64,000 nt of DNA. Origin: Halichondria panicea (taxonomy: Eukaryota > Porifera > Demospongiae > Suberitida > Halichondriidae). The stretch is from assembly GCF_963675165.1 (NCBI RefSeq), contig NC_087390.1:5638750-5702749 (forward strand), in the 5' to 3' direction. Position 1 is the stretch's first letter. The number at the start of each line of letters is the position of its first letter. The notes under the pieces were generated by a model. That model was not told the DNA's origin. It ran no database searches and was given only the letters and a program-made list of their open reading frames with translations. Below, one piece after another: positions 22,650-32,394 of this stretch. The position numbers and the translations under genes were made by a program.

Positions 22650-23222
22650 TAGCCTCCTTCACAAGGCCTAAACAATTAGGCCTGCTACTGACTGCTTGCG
22701 CATGCGCAAAATTATTGGATAATATTCCCGTAATGTTTCCCATTACACTGATTTTTTACCCGAATTATATCCTGAATAACATATACAGACAAAGAATACT
22801 CTTCATAAAGTCAGACACAGAGCAATATAGCTAGCTAGCTAAAGACAGAGCTGTATTGGTTACAGCAGCAATTTCTTTCTGATAGAGTCGACTTTCACCA
22901 AGGTTAGTGTCAGATGGGCGTGGCCTATCCATATAGGCTATTGTCAGCCTTCCCCTCCGTTCAGAGGATTGTTATCCACACTGTTGCAGGCTGTGAGTCC
23001 TTTGCTAACATAGTAGGCTAAGGGTAGCTATTAGAATGCTATCACACGGGCTACAATCACACTTCTATCCACTTTCTTCAATCCACTTCCGTTCGTTGTG
23101 ACGTCATTATTTTACTGAGCAAAATACAATGGTATCCGAATTACCCACTTTCTGGGTAATAGGTGGCGCATGCGCAAACAGTCGATACCAGGCCCTCTTT
23201 TAGCGGCCTGGAATCGAGGCTA
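22650..23222. mobile_element. Non-autonomous relative of the DUF6589/RecQ element
   Basis: A 573-bp element whose ends match those of the 11827-17469 transposon: right end GCGGCCTGGAATCGAGGCTA with GATACCAGGCC and GCGCATGCGC farther in, and left end TAGCCTCC ... TGCGCATGCGC. The flanks GTATCTGGTC (22640-22649) and GTATCTGGAC (23223-23232) form a 10-bp target duplication with one mismatch. The interior is non-coding and unlike the autonomous copy. It is probably mobilised by that family's transposase. Confidence 0.75.
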
Positions 23223-23232
23223 GTATCTGGAC

Positions 23233-23830
23233 TAGAATTTTAAAAAGGCGTGTCAGTGTTTTATTGTAGTACTACACTGTGTGGTTTCACTCAAAGTCGA
23301 TGACTATTGTGGAAAATGTCATTTTGTGATATTTGCCACAATAGTCACACTTGCGTGAAAACCAAATATGTGTAGTAGGTTTTGTAAAACTCACCAACCT
23401 GGACAGAAACACAATATAGATAAATAATACAAAAATGTATTGCATGCATGCATGCATATAATTATTGTTTTCTCCGCTTTGAGCCAAAAGTCAAATGACA
23501 TACTGCTAAGTCATCGTACTCACTCATTTTTGTGCGGTTTTCGTTGAAAGACTTTTCTTGCATGTGCTTGTTTAGTTGGTCACCATTGTATCTCCTAGGA
23601 CTTGTTTGTTGGGCGTTGCCCTGCACCACAGATAATAGGTGTGTCACGTGTGATAAGCGTATTCACAATAATGATGTCTCTCTTATTTAGGAGGATATGA
23701 TTTTTTTATCATTGACATTACAGGTGTATTTGATACTCATTGTGGTCAAGGAAGGGAACAACAATAATTGACAGATAATTAATTGCTAACTCAATGTTTT
23801 GAGGGTATGCACATATTCTGGACTCTGTTT
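23233..23830. other. Intergenic stretch without recognised gene
   Basis: Short open frames here have no recognisable domain. GCATGCATGCATGCAT (about 23441-23456) is a simple repeat. Nothing else is supported. Confidence 0.4.
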
Positions 23831-24973
23831 CTACTGCTTTAATTTATATGCATAATGAATGCAAAGCATCACTATCAAGAAGGCAATAATTACAGCTATA
23901 ATAATTGCAAATGAAGCAACCGCAGCTATCCGTGAACTTTTTAAATCATCGACTTCATTCTCAAGATTGCTAATACTTGCATTATGTTGACTCTGCAAGG
24001 CTGTCTTTGTGTCTTGTGCACTCTCCACTTCATCTATTCTTCTGCTCAGATTTGTTCTTGCGACGTTAAGTTCATTAGTGTTGCGAATAACTTCTTTTCT
24101 AATGACATCGAGTGAGTCTTGTGTCCTCTCCCTCACCTCAGAAATATTTCTTGAAGTATCCACTCTTAGTTTCTCTATACTTGCACCCTGTAGTTGTACA
24201 CTTGTATTCACTGAACGCAGCTATGCTTCTAGTAGCTCACTCTCCACGAATAATCTAGTAACGTTAGCTACGAGGTCGTATGCATCTCTTATCGTCGCAT
24301 TGAGGATACTAATTTGATTTGTGTTTGCAACAGTAGCTTTTTGAATCGTTTCCAACTTTTGTCCTATGTTTCTGATGCTCGAGTTCAGTCGCTCTTCTTG
24401 TTCAGCTACCTTTCCATCCAGTGCAGCAAAAGCCACAGCAGTAGCTTCTTGAATCGTCTCCAACTTCTGTCCTATGTCCCTGATGCTCGAGTTAACTCTC
24501 TCTTCTTGTTCATCCACCGTCTCATCCAGTGCAGCAAAAACCTCTAAAATCCTTTCTATTCGCTCATTGTTCACTACTATTTTATTTCCTTGATCTGTTC
24601 GAGTAGTTTCAAGAGACTGAAGCTGCACTGCTTGCTCTGTGTTGTTGGCTTGCAATGCAGAAACTCTACTGTTCAAATCAGAAATGTTTTGTTGCAGCTC
24701 TTGAATGTTGACCAATGTCTCACATGTGCAATCTGGTTTGTTCTGTAGATCTTCAACTGTTTGCTCTTGAATTACCAGTACAATTAGTAGTACAACAGTA
24801 GCCAAAAACAATAAAGCTATGAATGTCAGGAAGGCTACGACAGCAATCTCAAACCATTTACCCTTCACTAAAGTTTTTGTGGTTTGGCTACCTTTGCTGT
24901 TAGAGTCTTTATCTGTATTGTTCTTATGCCCTTCATAGTCTTCCTCACTAGAATCCACATCTGTAGGCTCCAT
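23831..24973 (-). CDS. Family B-like double-pass coiled-coil protein with internal TAG
   Basis: A frame of 379 sense codons is interrupted once, at a TAG (24221-24223), and continues in the same frame to 23831. Residues 1-43 are acidic and polar (MEPTDVDSSEEDYEGHK). About 44-69 is a membrane segment (EIAVVAFLTFIALLFLATVV). A Cys pair PDCTCETL and a coiled coil with a repeated unit follow (INSSIRDIGQKLETIQEAT type, twice). After the TAG come more coiled coil and a strong C-terminal membrane segment (AAVASFAIIIAVIIAFLIVM). The start differs from the MTQATDY group, so this is a sister subfamily; relics of it lie at 19676 and 20018. The TAG could be a pseudogene lesion, readthrough (next base C) or an error. 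Confidence 0.68.
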
Positions 24974-25355
24974 ACTCCAGCTTAACTAATATGGTAGAAT
25001 GATTATAATATATGAAGGTTAACTAAATGCATGTCACATAAGTACTGCATGCATGTAGGGTATTATACTTGAGTTGATTCATTTGACTATGTATTTATGA
25101 TGAATTCTATTGCCCTGTTTACATGCAATAGCAGTAATAGGGATGTTCCCAGGTGCAATCCCTTGCAGAATGCTGACTCACTGTAAACACTTCCACAAAT
25201 TAGTTGCACAACTATAAATCATGTATAGTCATTTCATTGCACTGCAGCAACATAATGCCCTCAGGGCGGCGCATTAATAGTACTTATACAGTGCATCATT
25301 TTTGTAAGGAGAATTTTAACAACTTAATTGGCACATGCAACAGCAGACGTAACAT
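24974..25355. other. Intergenic stretch without recognised feature
   Basis: AT-rich sequence including another copy of the phrase CCAGGTGCAATCCCTTG (about 25150). No coding frame or structured element is evident. Confidence 0.35.
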
Positions 25356-26438
25356 TTAATTGGTACACATAATTAAAAGCTTTAATAACCAACACAAATT
25401 AAAGTAAATAAATTGGTACGCAAACATCATTAGCCAAGTTATACTTCCAGTGACTCTAGACCCTGAAGATCTCACACTTTCTATTTGACCTTGTAGTCTA
25501 TTGAGTCTCTGGTCATGTTCATTAGTTTTCTCTGTTAGGGAGACTTGCTTTCCATCAATCTGTGTGACTTTCTTGCCTTGCTGATCAAGACGTTTATCTT
25601 GCGATTCATATTTGACCTCAATACTTTCAATATCGCTGTTTTGACTATCGATTCTCGTAGCTAAATTTTCGAGTTCTGTATCGACTCTTTCAAATCGTTT
25701 GCGATATTTTTCTGTGTTTTGTTCTATTGTGTCCATTCTCTGGGAGAGTTCATTGATGTTTTTTCCAACTTCTTCGTCGGTATCTGACTTATCTTGCTTT
25801 AATTCGTCAACTCGTTTGACAGTGTGCTCTAGTAGGGTTGCATTGTTAGCTACCTGTGTTTCCAGCTGATGAAACAAATCACTGGAGATCTTGGAAGCTT
25901 TGGTTATGTTTTCTCCAGTGCTGACTTCTAGTTCTTTGAATCCTGATTGTATTGTATCATTCACTGTTGTAAACTGTAATTCACTTTTCTTGGTGAGTTC
26001 GCTGATGCGAGCTAGAGCTTCTATAAGTGTCGTATTAAGAGAATCAATTACTTTCGATTGGTTAATATTCAGTGATTGCATTGACTCAAACCTTGCTTTA
26101 GTCTGCTCTCTCAAAGCTTCAATTTCAATAGATTGTGTAGTGTTTGCTTTCTCATTCTTTTCTTCCAAACTAGCATGAACTTCTCTAAGACTTATAAACA
26201 CTGCACTCATTACGATTAGAAAGAAGAGTCCTAACACAGTACCTAGATTATTCTGCACCTTGTTAAGAAATCGCTTCTTAGTGTCCATTGCAAATCGCTT
26301 GCATTGAGTCCACTTTGATTTCTGTTCTTTGCGTTCAGATTCCTTGTCTTCCATTACAAAGGTGACATGCTCCTCTTCATTGCTAGTGTTCTCCCTGTCA
26401 GAGAGAGCCAGCTTAGTGTAGTCAGTAGCTTGAGTCAT
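25356..26438 (-). CDS. Family B double-anchored coiled-coil protein
   Basis: Intact 360-residue single-exon gene starting MTQATDYTKLALSDRENTSN. It has a polar tail with the YTKL motif (about 1-65, rich in Lys/Arg near the membrane), a membrane segment (LGTVLGLFFLIVMSAVFISL, about 70-89), then a coiled coil with NQS, NTT and NIT glycosylation sites. The C-terminus after SSGSRVTGS is hydrophobic (WLMMFAYQFIYFNLCWLLKLLIM), more like a membrane helix than a GPI signal. It lacks the 67-residue repeat of its neighbour at 21022. A TATA/CCAAT-like block lies about 85-105 bases upstream. The function is unknown. Confidence 0.75.
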   Translation of the reverse strand: MTQATDYTKLALSDRENTSNEEEHVTFVMEDKESERKEQKSKWTQCKRFAMDTKKRFLNKVQNNLGTVLGLFFLIVMSAVFISLREVHASLEEKNEKANTTQSIEIEALREQTKARFESMQSLNINQSKVIDSLNTTLIEALARISELTKKSELQFTTVNDTIQSGFKELEVSTGENITKASKISSDLFHQLETQVANNATLLEHTVKRVDELKQDKSDTDEEVGKNINELSQRMDTIEQNTEKYRKRFERVDTELENLATRIDSQNSDIESIEVKYESQDKRLDQQGKKVTQIDGKQVSLTEKTNEHDQRLNRLQGQIESVRSSGSRVTGSITWLMMFAYQFIYFNLCWLLKLLIMCTN

Positions 26439-26517
26439 TATGAATGGCTATAATTATTCTTGCTAGTCTGCAATTATCACTGTACTAATGTTTAATGCAA
26501 TAATTATATGCATGCTG

Positions 26518-26546
26518 TAGTTTATAAGCCATTGGATATTCCCTAC
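26518..26546 (-). promoter_or_regulatory. Putative core promoter of family B gene
   Basis: The minus strand reads GGGAATATCCAATGGCTTAT followed by AAACTAC, the clearest copy of the shared CCAAT/TATA block, about 85-105 bases before the ATG at 26438. Confidence 0.5.
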
Positions 26547-27936
26547 CCTAGCTCCTAAGTGTATTCAAGGGCTGACAAATGTGTAATACTTGTTATGTAA
26601 GATTAAGCAATTCAATGACTATAACATGTGACAACTTCTATATTCATTGCGGAGAGCTAAGCTGGTAAAGGTCTTAATTAATGGAGCAACTTCAGTTTTA
26701 GAATCAGCTAGTATTGCTTGCTGGTGAAAAACCTTTGCGAATGAGCCAAATCAACTATTGCGTTCTTGCAAGGATAAAATTACCAGTCTCCTAGTTTAGA
26801 TTATATTTTTGCGAAAAGTAGTCAACATTCACAAAGTTCGCTTTGATTCTCAGGTAAAAGAATTTGATGGAGTAAAAATTTAAGCTGGTAAAGGGTCATG
26901 GAGTAACTTAGATATCATCTTAAAACTGTGTATGGAACTGTAATAAATGTGTAGTCAATTGACAAGCTATGCTTTTGCTGTCTTATGACTCATGTCTATA
27001 ATTCACGAATCAGTGTGTTTATACCACATTCACGTCACCACTAATTGATAACAGCTGTATATATGATAACATACATGCAAGCCCATGCAGGCATGCAGTT
27101 TTCAAAGTGTTCTTTTATTTGTTCAAGAAAGTAAGCAAACAAAAAGAAGCCTTGCTTGACGGTATACTATAAAACTCCAAAGTGACGGCAGAAAAACACA
27201 GAAGCTGCTCTCCAACAAGATAAGCCTCAATGGGACCATGGGCGTGGTTTAGATACATTTTAGCCAAGAAGAACTTGCAACTGCAGCCGAATGTCTAACG
27301 CTTAGACCAAGAAAGCTCCTGAGCATCGATCTATGCACGGCGTTTTTCCCCTTCATGACGTCTGTAACAAGCATGCAGTCACTTCAGAGCCACGATATGG
27401 GGTGGAGTGAGGATTGAAGACCCTCACATCAAAGTAAGCACATATAGCTGTGGTGTTCCTCAAAAACATCTTGCTTTGATGTTGAGTCTAGCATTCGATA
27501 TTACTATTGCAGCTGTATTTTTCTCGTCTTCCCCATACGTTTCCTTTTCAGAATTCATCTCCATATTCGTCTGGTTACAGTTTTTCAGTGTTATTCGAAT
27601 TTATATACGAAGTGCTTAGGTATAGCTAGGATATATTGGTTTAGTTCATAATTAAAAAGCTATGATTAGTATAATTATATATAGTTACAAATAGGGGGTT
27701 TACCAGGTACATGCAGTCCCTGTTAAAGTGTGTACATAATCGATATCTATATCTATAGTCCAGCATTGTGATACACAGTGTGTAAGTAGGTTGTACTTCA
27801 TATTCTGTAGGTAATTTTTCTACGTAGGCTATTTAATAGTGGTCATGCTTTTTATTTTTTTATTTTATTAGACTCTGTCAAATTCGCACAACAATTAAGC
27901 ATACAATAACATAATTATATAGACCAACAAAACAAG
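26547..27936. other. Intergenic stretch with small relics
   Basis: No intact gene is seen. About 26720-26870 carries words such as AACCTTTGCGAATGAGCC and CACAAAGTTCGC that recur near 57070-57190, suggesting a dispersed non-coding repeat. About 27500-27560 (minus strand) is a relic of the family B-related start MNSEKETYGEDEKN. Confidence 0.4.
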
Positions 27937-29484
27937 TTAATAACGAACACAAAGTAAATAATGGATGCAAAGCATAATTATTAGCAAAGTTATGCTTCCA
28001 GTGTCACTAGACCCTGAGGACCTCACACTTTCTAGTAGTATATTGACTATCTGGTCATGTACATTAGTTTGCTCTGTTAGGGAGACTTGCTCTCCCTCGA
28101 TCTGTGTGATTTTATTATCATGATGATCAAGACGTTTACCTTGTGACTCAATTTTTGCTTTAATTGCTTTAATCTCTCTGTTTTGACTATTATTTTGACT
28201 ATTAATACTCTTAGCTATGTTTTTATTCAGCTTTTCAATTCGATCGTAAATGTCTTTCGTGTTCTGTTCTGTTCTGCTCACTTTCTTGGAAAGATCATTG
28301 ATGTTCTTTCTGATCAGCTCTTTGTCAGTCACTGATTTCTCTGATTTCAATTCGTCTACTCTTTTGACAATGGCTTGAAGTCGAGCTTCATCATTAGCCA
28401 TCTGTGTTTTCAGCTCTTCAAACAATTTCCCATTTTCTCGAGTTTTGGCTTCCAGTTCTTTAAAATCAGTCCTAAGCGATTGTATTTTATCATTTGCTGA
28501 GGTAAGAGTCAGTTCCATTTGCTTGCTTTTAGTGGAGAGTTCGCTGACTTTGGCTCGAGTATTGCTGTGAATTTCTGCAAGTTTTCGGTCAAGAGAATCA
28601 ATCGATTTGTCGATATGCATTGTCAGATTCATCACTGTTGATTTTTGTTGCTGTTTAACCAATAGCCTAAACTTTGAATCAGTCTTTTGGATTTTTTCTT
28701 CCACTGCGGTAAGATTCAGTTCCATTTGCTTGCTTTTAGTGGAGAGTTTGCTGACTTTGGCTTCAGTATTATTGTGAGTTTCTGAAAGTTTTTGGTCAAG
28801 AGAATCAATCGATTTGTCGATATGCATTGTCAGATTCATCACAGTTAAATTTTGTTGCTGTTTAACTTCATTTATCAATAGCCCAAAGTTGACATCGGTC
28901 TTTTGTATTTTTTCTCCACTGCGGTAAGAGTCAGCTCCATTTGCTTGCTTTTAGTGGAGAGTTCGCTGACTTTGGTTTCAGTATTACTGTGAGTTTCTGT
29001 AAGTTTTTGGTCAAGAGAATCAATTGATTTGTCGATATGCATTGTCAGATTTACTGCAGTTGATTTTTGTTGCTGTTTAAGCTCGGTTACCATTAGCAAC
29101 ATTTGCTCACACTTCGCATCAGTCTGCTTTTGGTGTTCTCTCAAAACTTCCATTTCAAGCCCTCGTTTCACTATTTTCAATTGCTTGATTAGCAATTGCT
29201 TTCACAATCGTTTCTTTCAAAGTATCGTGCACTTCACGTGACGATACTAGACTCATTACGATTAGCAAGATTAGCAAGATAATTCCTAGTAACACAGCAG
29301 CAATTCCAGCAATTCCAAGATTCTTCTTGTTACAAAATTGCTTGCATTGGGTCGACTTTGATTTCTGTTTTTTGTGTTTAGTTTCCTTGTCTTTCATCAC
29401 AAGAGTGACATGCTCCAGCTCTCCATTGCTAGTGTTCTCCATGTCAGAGATTGGCACCTTAGAGTATTTAGTAACTTGAGTCAT
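27937..29484 (-). pseudogene. Family B gene with two frameshifts
   Basis: Three consecutive frames together cover one family B gene: 29484-29155 (start MTQVTKYSKVPISD, membrane segment IAAVLLGIILLILLIVMSLV), 29195-28875 and 28878-27937. They overlap at two points where single-base changes shift the frame (about 29160 and about 28912), compared with the intact gene at 21022. The joined coiled coil would hold about four copies of the 67-residue LKQQQ-NLTMHIDKSIDSLDQ unit, against two in the intact relative, and ends in a hydrophobic C-terminus (LLIIMLCIHYLLC). It was probably once functional and longer than its neighbours. Confidence 0.72.
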
Positions 29485-29554
29485 TTTTTGTGGCTATGTT
29501 TGCTAGTCAACTATCACAGTCCAAAATTAATGGTTTAATTTAACTGTTGTCTGT

Positions 29555-29585
29555 CAGCTTATAAGCCATCGGATATTCTCCCTTG
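29555..29585 (-). promoter_or_regulatory. Putative core promoter of family B pseudogene
   Basis: The minus strand reads GAGAATATCCGATGGCTTAT followed by AAGC. It is the shared block with CCAAT changed to CCGAT, in keeping with decay of the gene it precedes. Confidence 0.35.
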
Positions 29586-30419
29586 GCTGACACAGGCAAA
29601 TTCCATGCGTAGTACTTGTGTTACCGGTGGCATATTTTCGCGGGTATTGATTTCTGCTATTCCTGCAAATGAGAATAAATTTGTACTCGCAGATAATTGA
29701 AAAATGCAAGGAATTTCATTAACCATGCGAGTAATTACAAACGCTATATGAAACATTAATTTCCCAACTTCAGCACCAACAAAATGTACTAAACAGTGAA
29801 ATCACAGACATAACGAATATGTCACCATGCACCTTAAAGTATTATGTAAGATTATGCAATTCAATGTGACTGACATGATATGGTAAAGGATCATCGATAA
29901 TTATAATTGAAGCGGGTAAGGGGAATTTAAGTAACTTAAAAGCCGTTTCAGTTTCACAGTATCTCTTAGAATATTCGCTCTCTCGTCTCGAGTGTTAGTA
30001 CCAGTAGGATGTGTATACTGTCATACCGGACTAGAAACAATGCAAAACTATACATTGTTAATACCGAAATGTGTGTGCATAAAGAGATCACGCGTTGATT
30101 GAACTCCGCCCAATTAGCTCATTGCTTCTAGTATGACTATGCTACTCATTTTCTAGTTTCACTGCCGGGGTATTTTACGAGTATATACCGGAGTGCTAAA
30201 ATCGTTTGCAGTCTTTTGGATAGCTACTTTTCTCTCCATATAAATTATCTATCTCTCCCCATGCCCACACATTTCCTCCATATGATGCGCGTCCGACTTC
30301 CTCTGTCATTGTGTAGAGCTAAGTTAAGCTGGTAAAGGTCATTAATGGAGTAAGTTTATATTGAAGGAGTAACTTAAACTATGTTTCTGCACCTTCTACA
30401 ATTTTCGCTCTATAGATTT
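29586..30419. other. Intergenic stretch without recognised gene
   Basis: It contains a TTTTCGCGGGTATTGATTTC type segment like those near 6620 and 57065, probably dispersed non-coding repeats. No gene is supported. Confidence 0.35.
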
Positions 30420-32390
30420 TGATATTAGAGTTATTATTGTTAGTGCCAGTGTGATTTGTAAATCAATGGACTGGAAAAACAATTAGTTTGTAAATCGAAA
30501 CACAATTAATGCAGATAATATAAACAAGTCAGTACTTAGTCTCCTAGCTGTATTAAATGCGTTTGATTGTTACTCTCGGCTGTCAACAATAGATCCACAG
30601 ACATGTCATGCTTCTGCTATATTGTGTTCATAATACAGTGGGGGACTGGGTGGGCTTGAGCATCCCCCGGCCTGCATGGCCTCACAGACAACCATAACTT
30701 ATTATCAGAACTGGTCTAGCTATAACTGCACAGCTCTATATCATATTCTGTACGCACACTATACACTTGCAATGCAATGCTGGCTCTAGCCTCATTCTAT
30801 AGTACATTTTGACCCTAAGATTTTTAGGGCGATTATCGCATGCACAGACAGTGAACACCAGACTCATTTAAAAGCAGCCTGGAATATTGAATGTAGAATT
30901 TGGCAGCACTTTTTCTATAAATATCACATGACCTCAAATTAGAGGCACTAAAAGAAGAGAAAATGATGAATTTGTATGGTTTGTTTGTTATACAATTAAT
31001 TATACACTTCTGCTTATTGAGGAAGTGTGGTTTCAATTGAATATTGATTAATTATCATTGCCTCAATCCGCTTGCTATTTAGGAAGAAACTACGTGCGGC
31101 CTATTAAAACAATTTTGAGAAACTACTTGCACTTCATTGATCCTTGAGCAGTTGCATGTCTACACACAACACACAAACACACTAGTCTACTGTATAGCAT
31201 AAATCACTGCTACATGTACCCACGCTGACAGCAATAGTCCAGTGTCACATCTGTGTTCTCCATGCAGGGCTCAATCCTAGGATCACATTTAGAAGTAACA
31301 TCCACAGCCAGACTGTTTGCAGACGATTGTGTACTGAAGTCAAAACACCCAGTGACTCCAAATTACTTCAAAGTGACTTCAACAAACTAGCTAGCTAGTA
31401 ATGGTCTAACAGGTGGAAACTCAAGTTTAATGTAAGACTATGTGTATGTCCAACAAAAAACCATTACCAGCTATTCAACTATTACCTCAACAATAATGTC
31501 AACCTTGAATGTGCTCAAACAGGAGTGAATATTCATGCCCTCCTGGTTCAAACGGTTATACCTTGGAATTGGAAATTGACATGGAGAGACCAAGTGAACC
31601 AAGCGACTTTGAAGGCAACAACCAAGACACACAGTATGCCTACTATATACTACCTTTCAATACTCTCTACTATGTAACTCTTCATGGTACCAACATTTTA
31701 AGTGCATAAGGTACTGAAACAGACAGTCTTTATTTATATGTATAGTGGTGGTTAAGTCCTGGTAGGTCTTGAATGGTCTTGAATGGATACTAGTACATGT
31801 AGATCTATTAATTTTGTTATTGCCTAGCAATGCTGCATTGAGTTGTGGAGTCAGTAAAATTCCGCATTCAACAAAGAACTCATTACTACTTGACGTCTGT
31901 GCAACCATATAGATAGTAGTATCATAAATAAATATCATGACATACCAAACATACAAGTTGGGCCTAAGTTTAGTTGGGGTCTCCTGATAATTGCCTTTTT
32001 TGGAAAGCTGCCGAATTCCAAGCGTGCACATGAGGGCCTAAGAAACCTTAACAGAAAATACCTGCAATGAACTACTGGCACCAGAGAGTCTATAGGTGGT
32101 ATTAGATCATAATTGGTCTGGAATGATATGGGCACATGATCATTCCTTGGACAGATCTTGAATGAGTGTGAATAAGTGGAGAGATTTCTGCCAATTAAAA
32201 CTTTAACAATTTTCATGTGGTACATATCGCATGAATGATATGCATGAATCGATCAGGGGGCCATAGTGACCAGTGATCGGTGAAACATACAAGTTCATCT
32301 TTTAGTGCCACTAAATTAGGGTGGTGAATTTAGAAAGCTGCAAGCTACACTTAACAATAACAATAACAATCAGTTAGCAGTGGCGGATCC
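30420..32390. repeat. Segmental duplication D, copy 1
   Basis: About 2 kb aligning almost end to end with 32395-34540. It holds a transposon-end-like relic (about 30784-30885), an RT relic (31240-31700) and non-coding flanks. The relic's words CGCATGCACAGACAGTG and AAAAGCAGCCTGGAAT resemble the right end of the DUF6589/RecQ element. Small indels distinguish the copies. Confidence 0.7.
31240..31700 (+). pseudogene. Non-LTR retrotransposon reverse transcriptase relic, copy 1
   Basis: One plus-strand frame reads SILGSHLEVTSTARLFADDC, a shrunken RT core: the QGSILGP motif and the catalytic FADD box are juxtaposed by an internal deletion. Later, another frame reads IPWNWKLTWRDQVNQATLKA, like the region after the thumb in LINE proteins (LKW..H...V..KA). 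Frames are broken and both ends are missing. A second copy lies at 33180-33640. Confidence 0.65.
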
Positions 32391-32394
32391 AGGA

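Noticed and set aside
31657-32225. Minus-strand open frames in duplication D
   Set aside because: They have no recognisable domain, frames differ between the two copies, and the region holds broken retrotransposon remnants.
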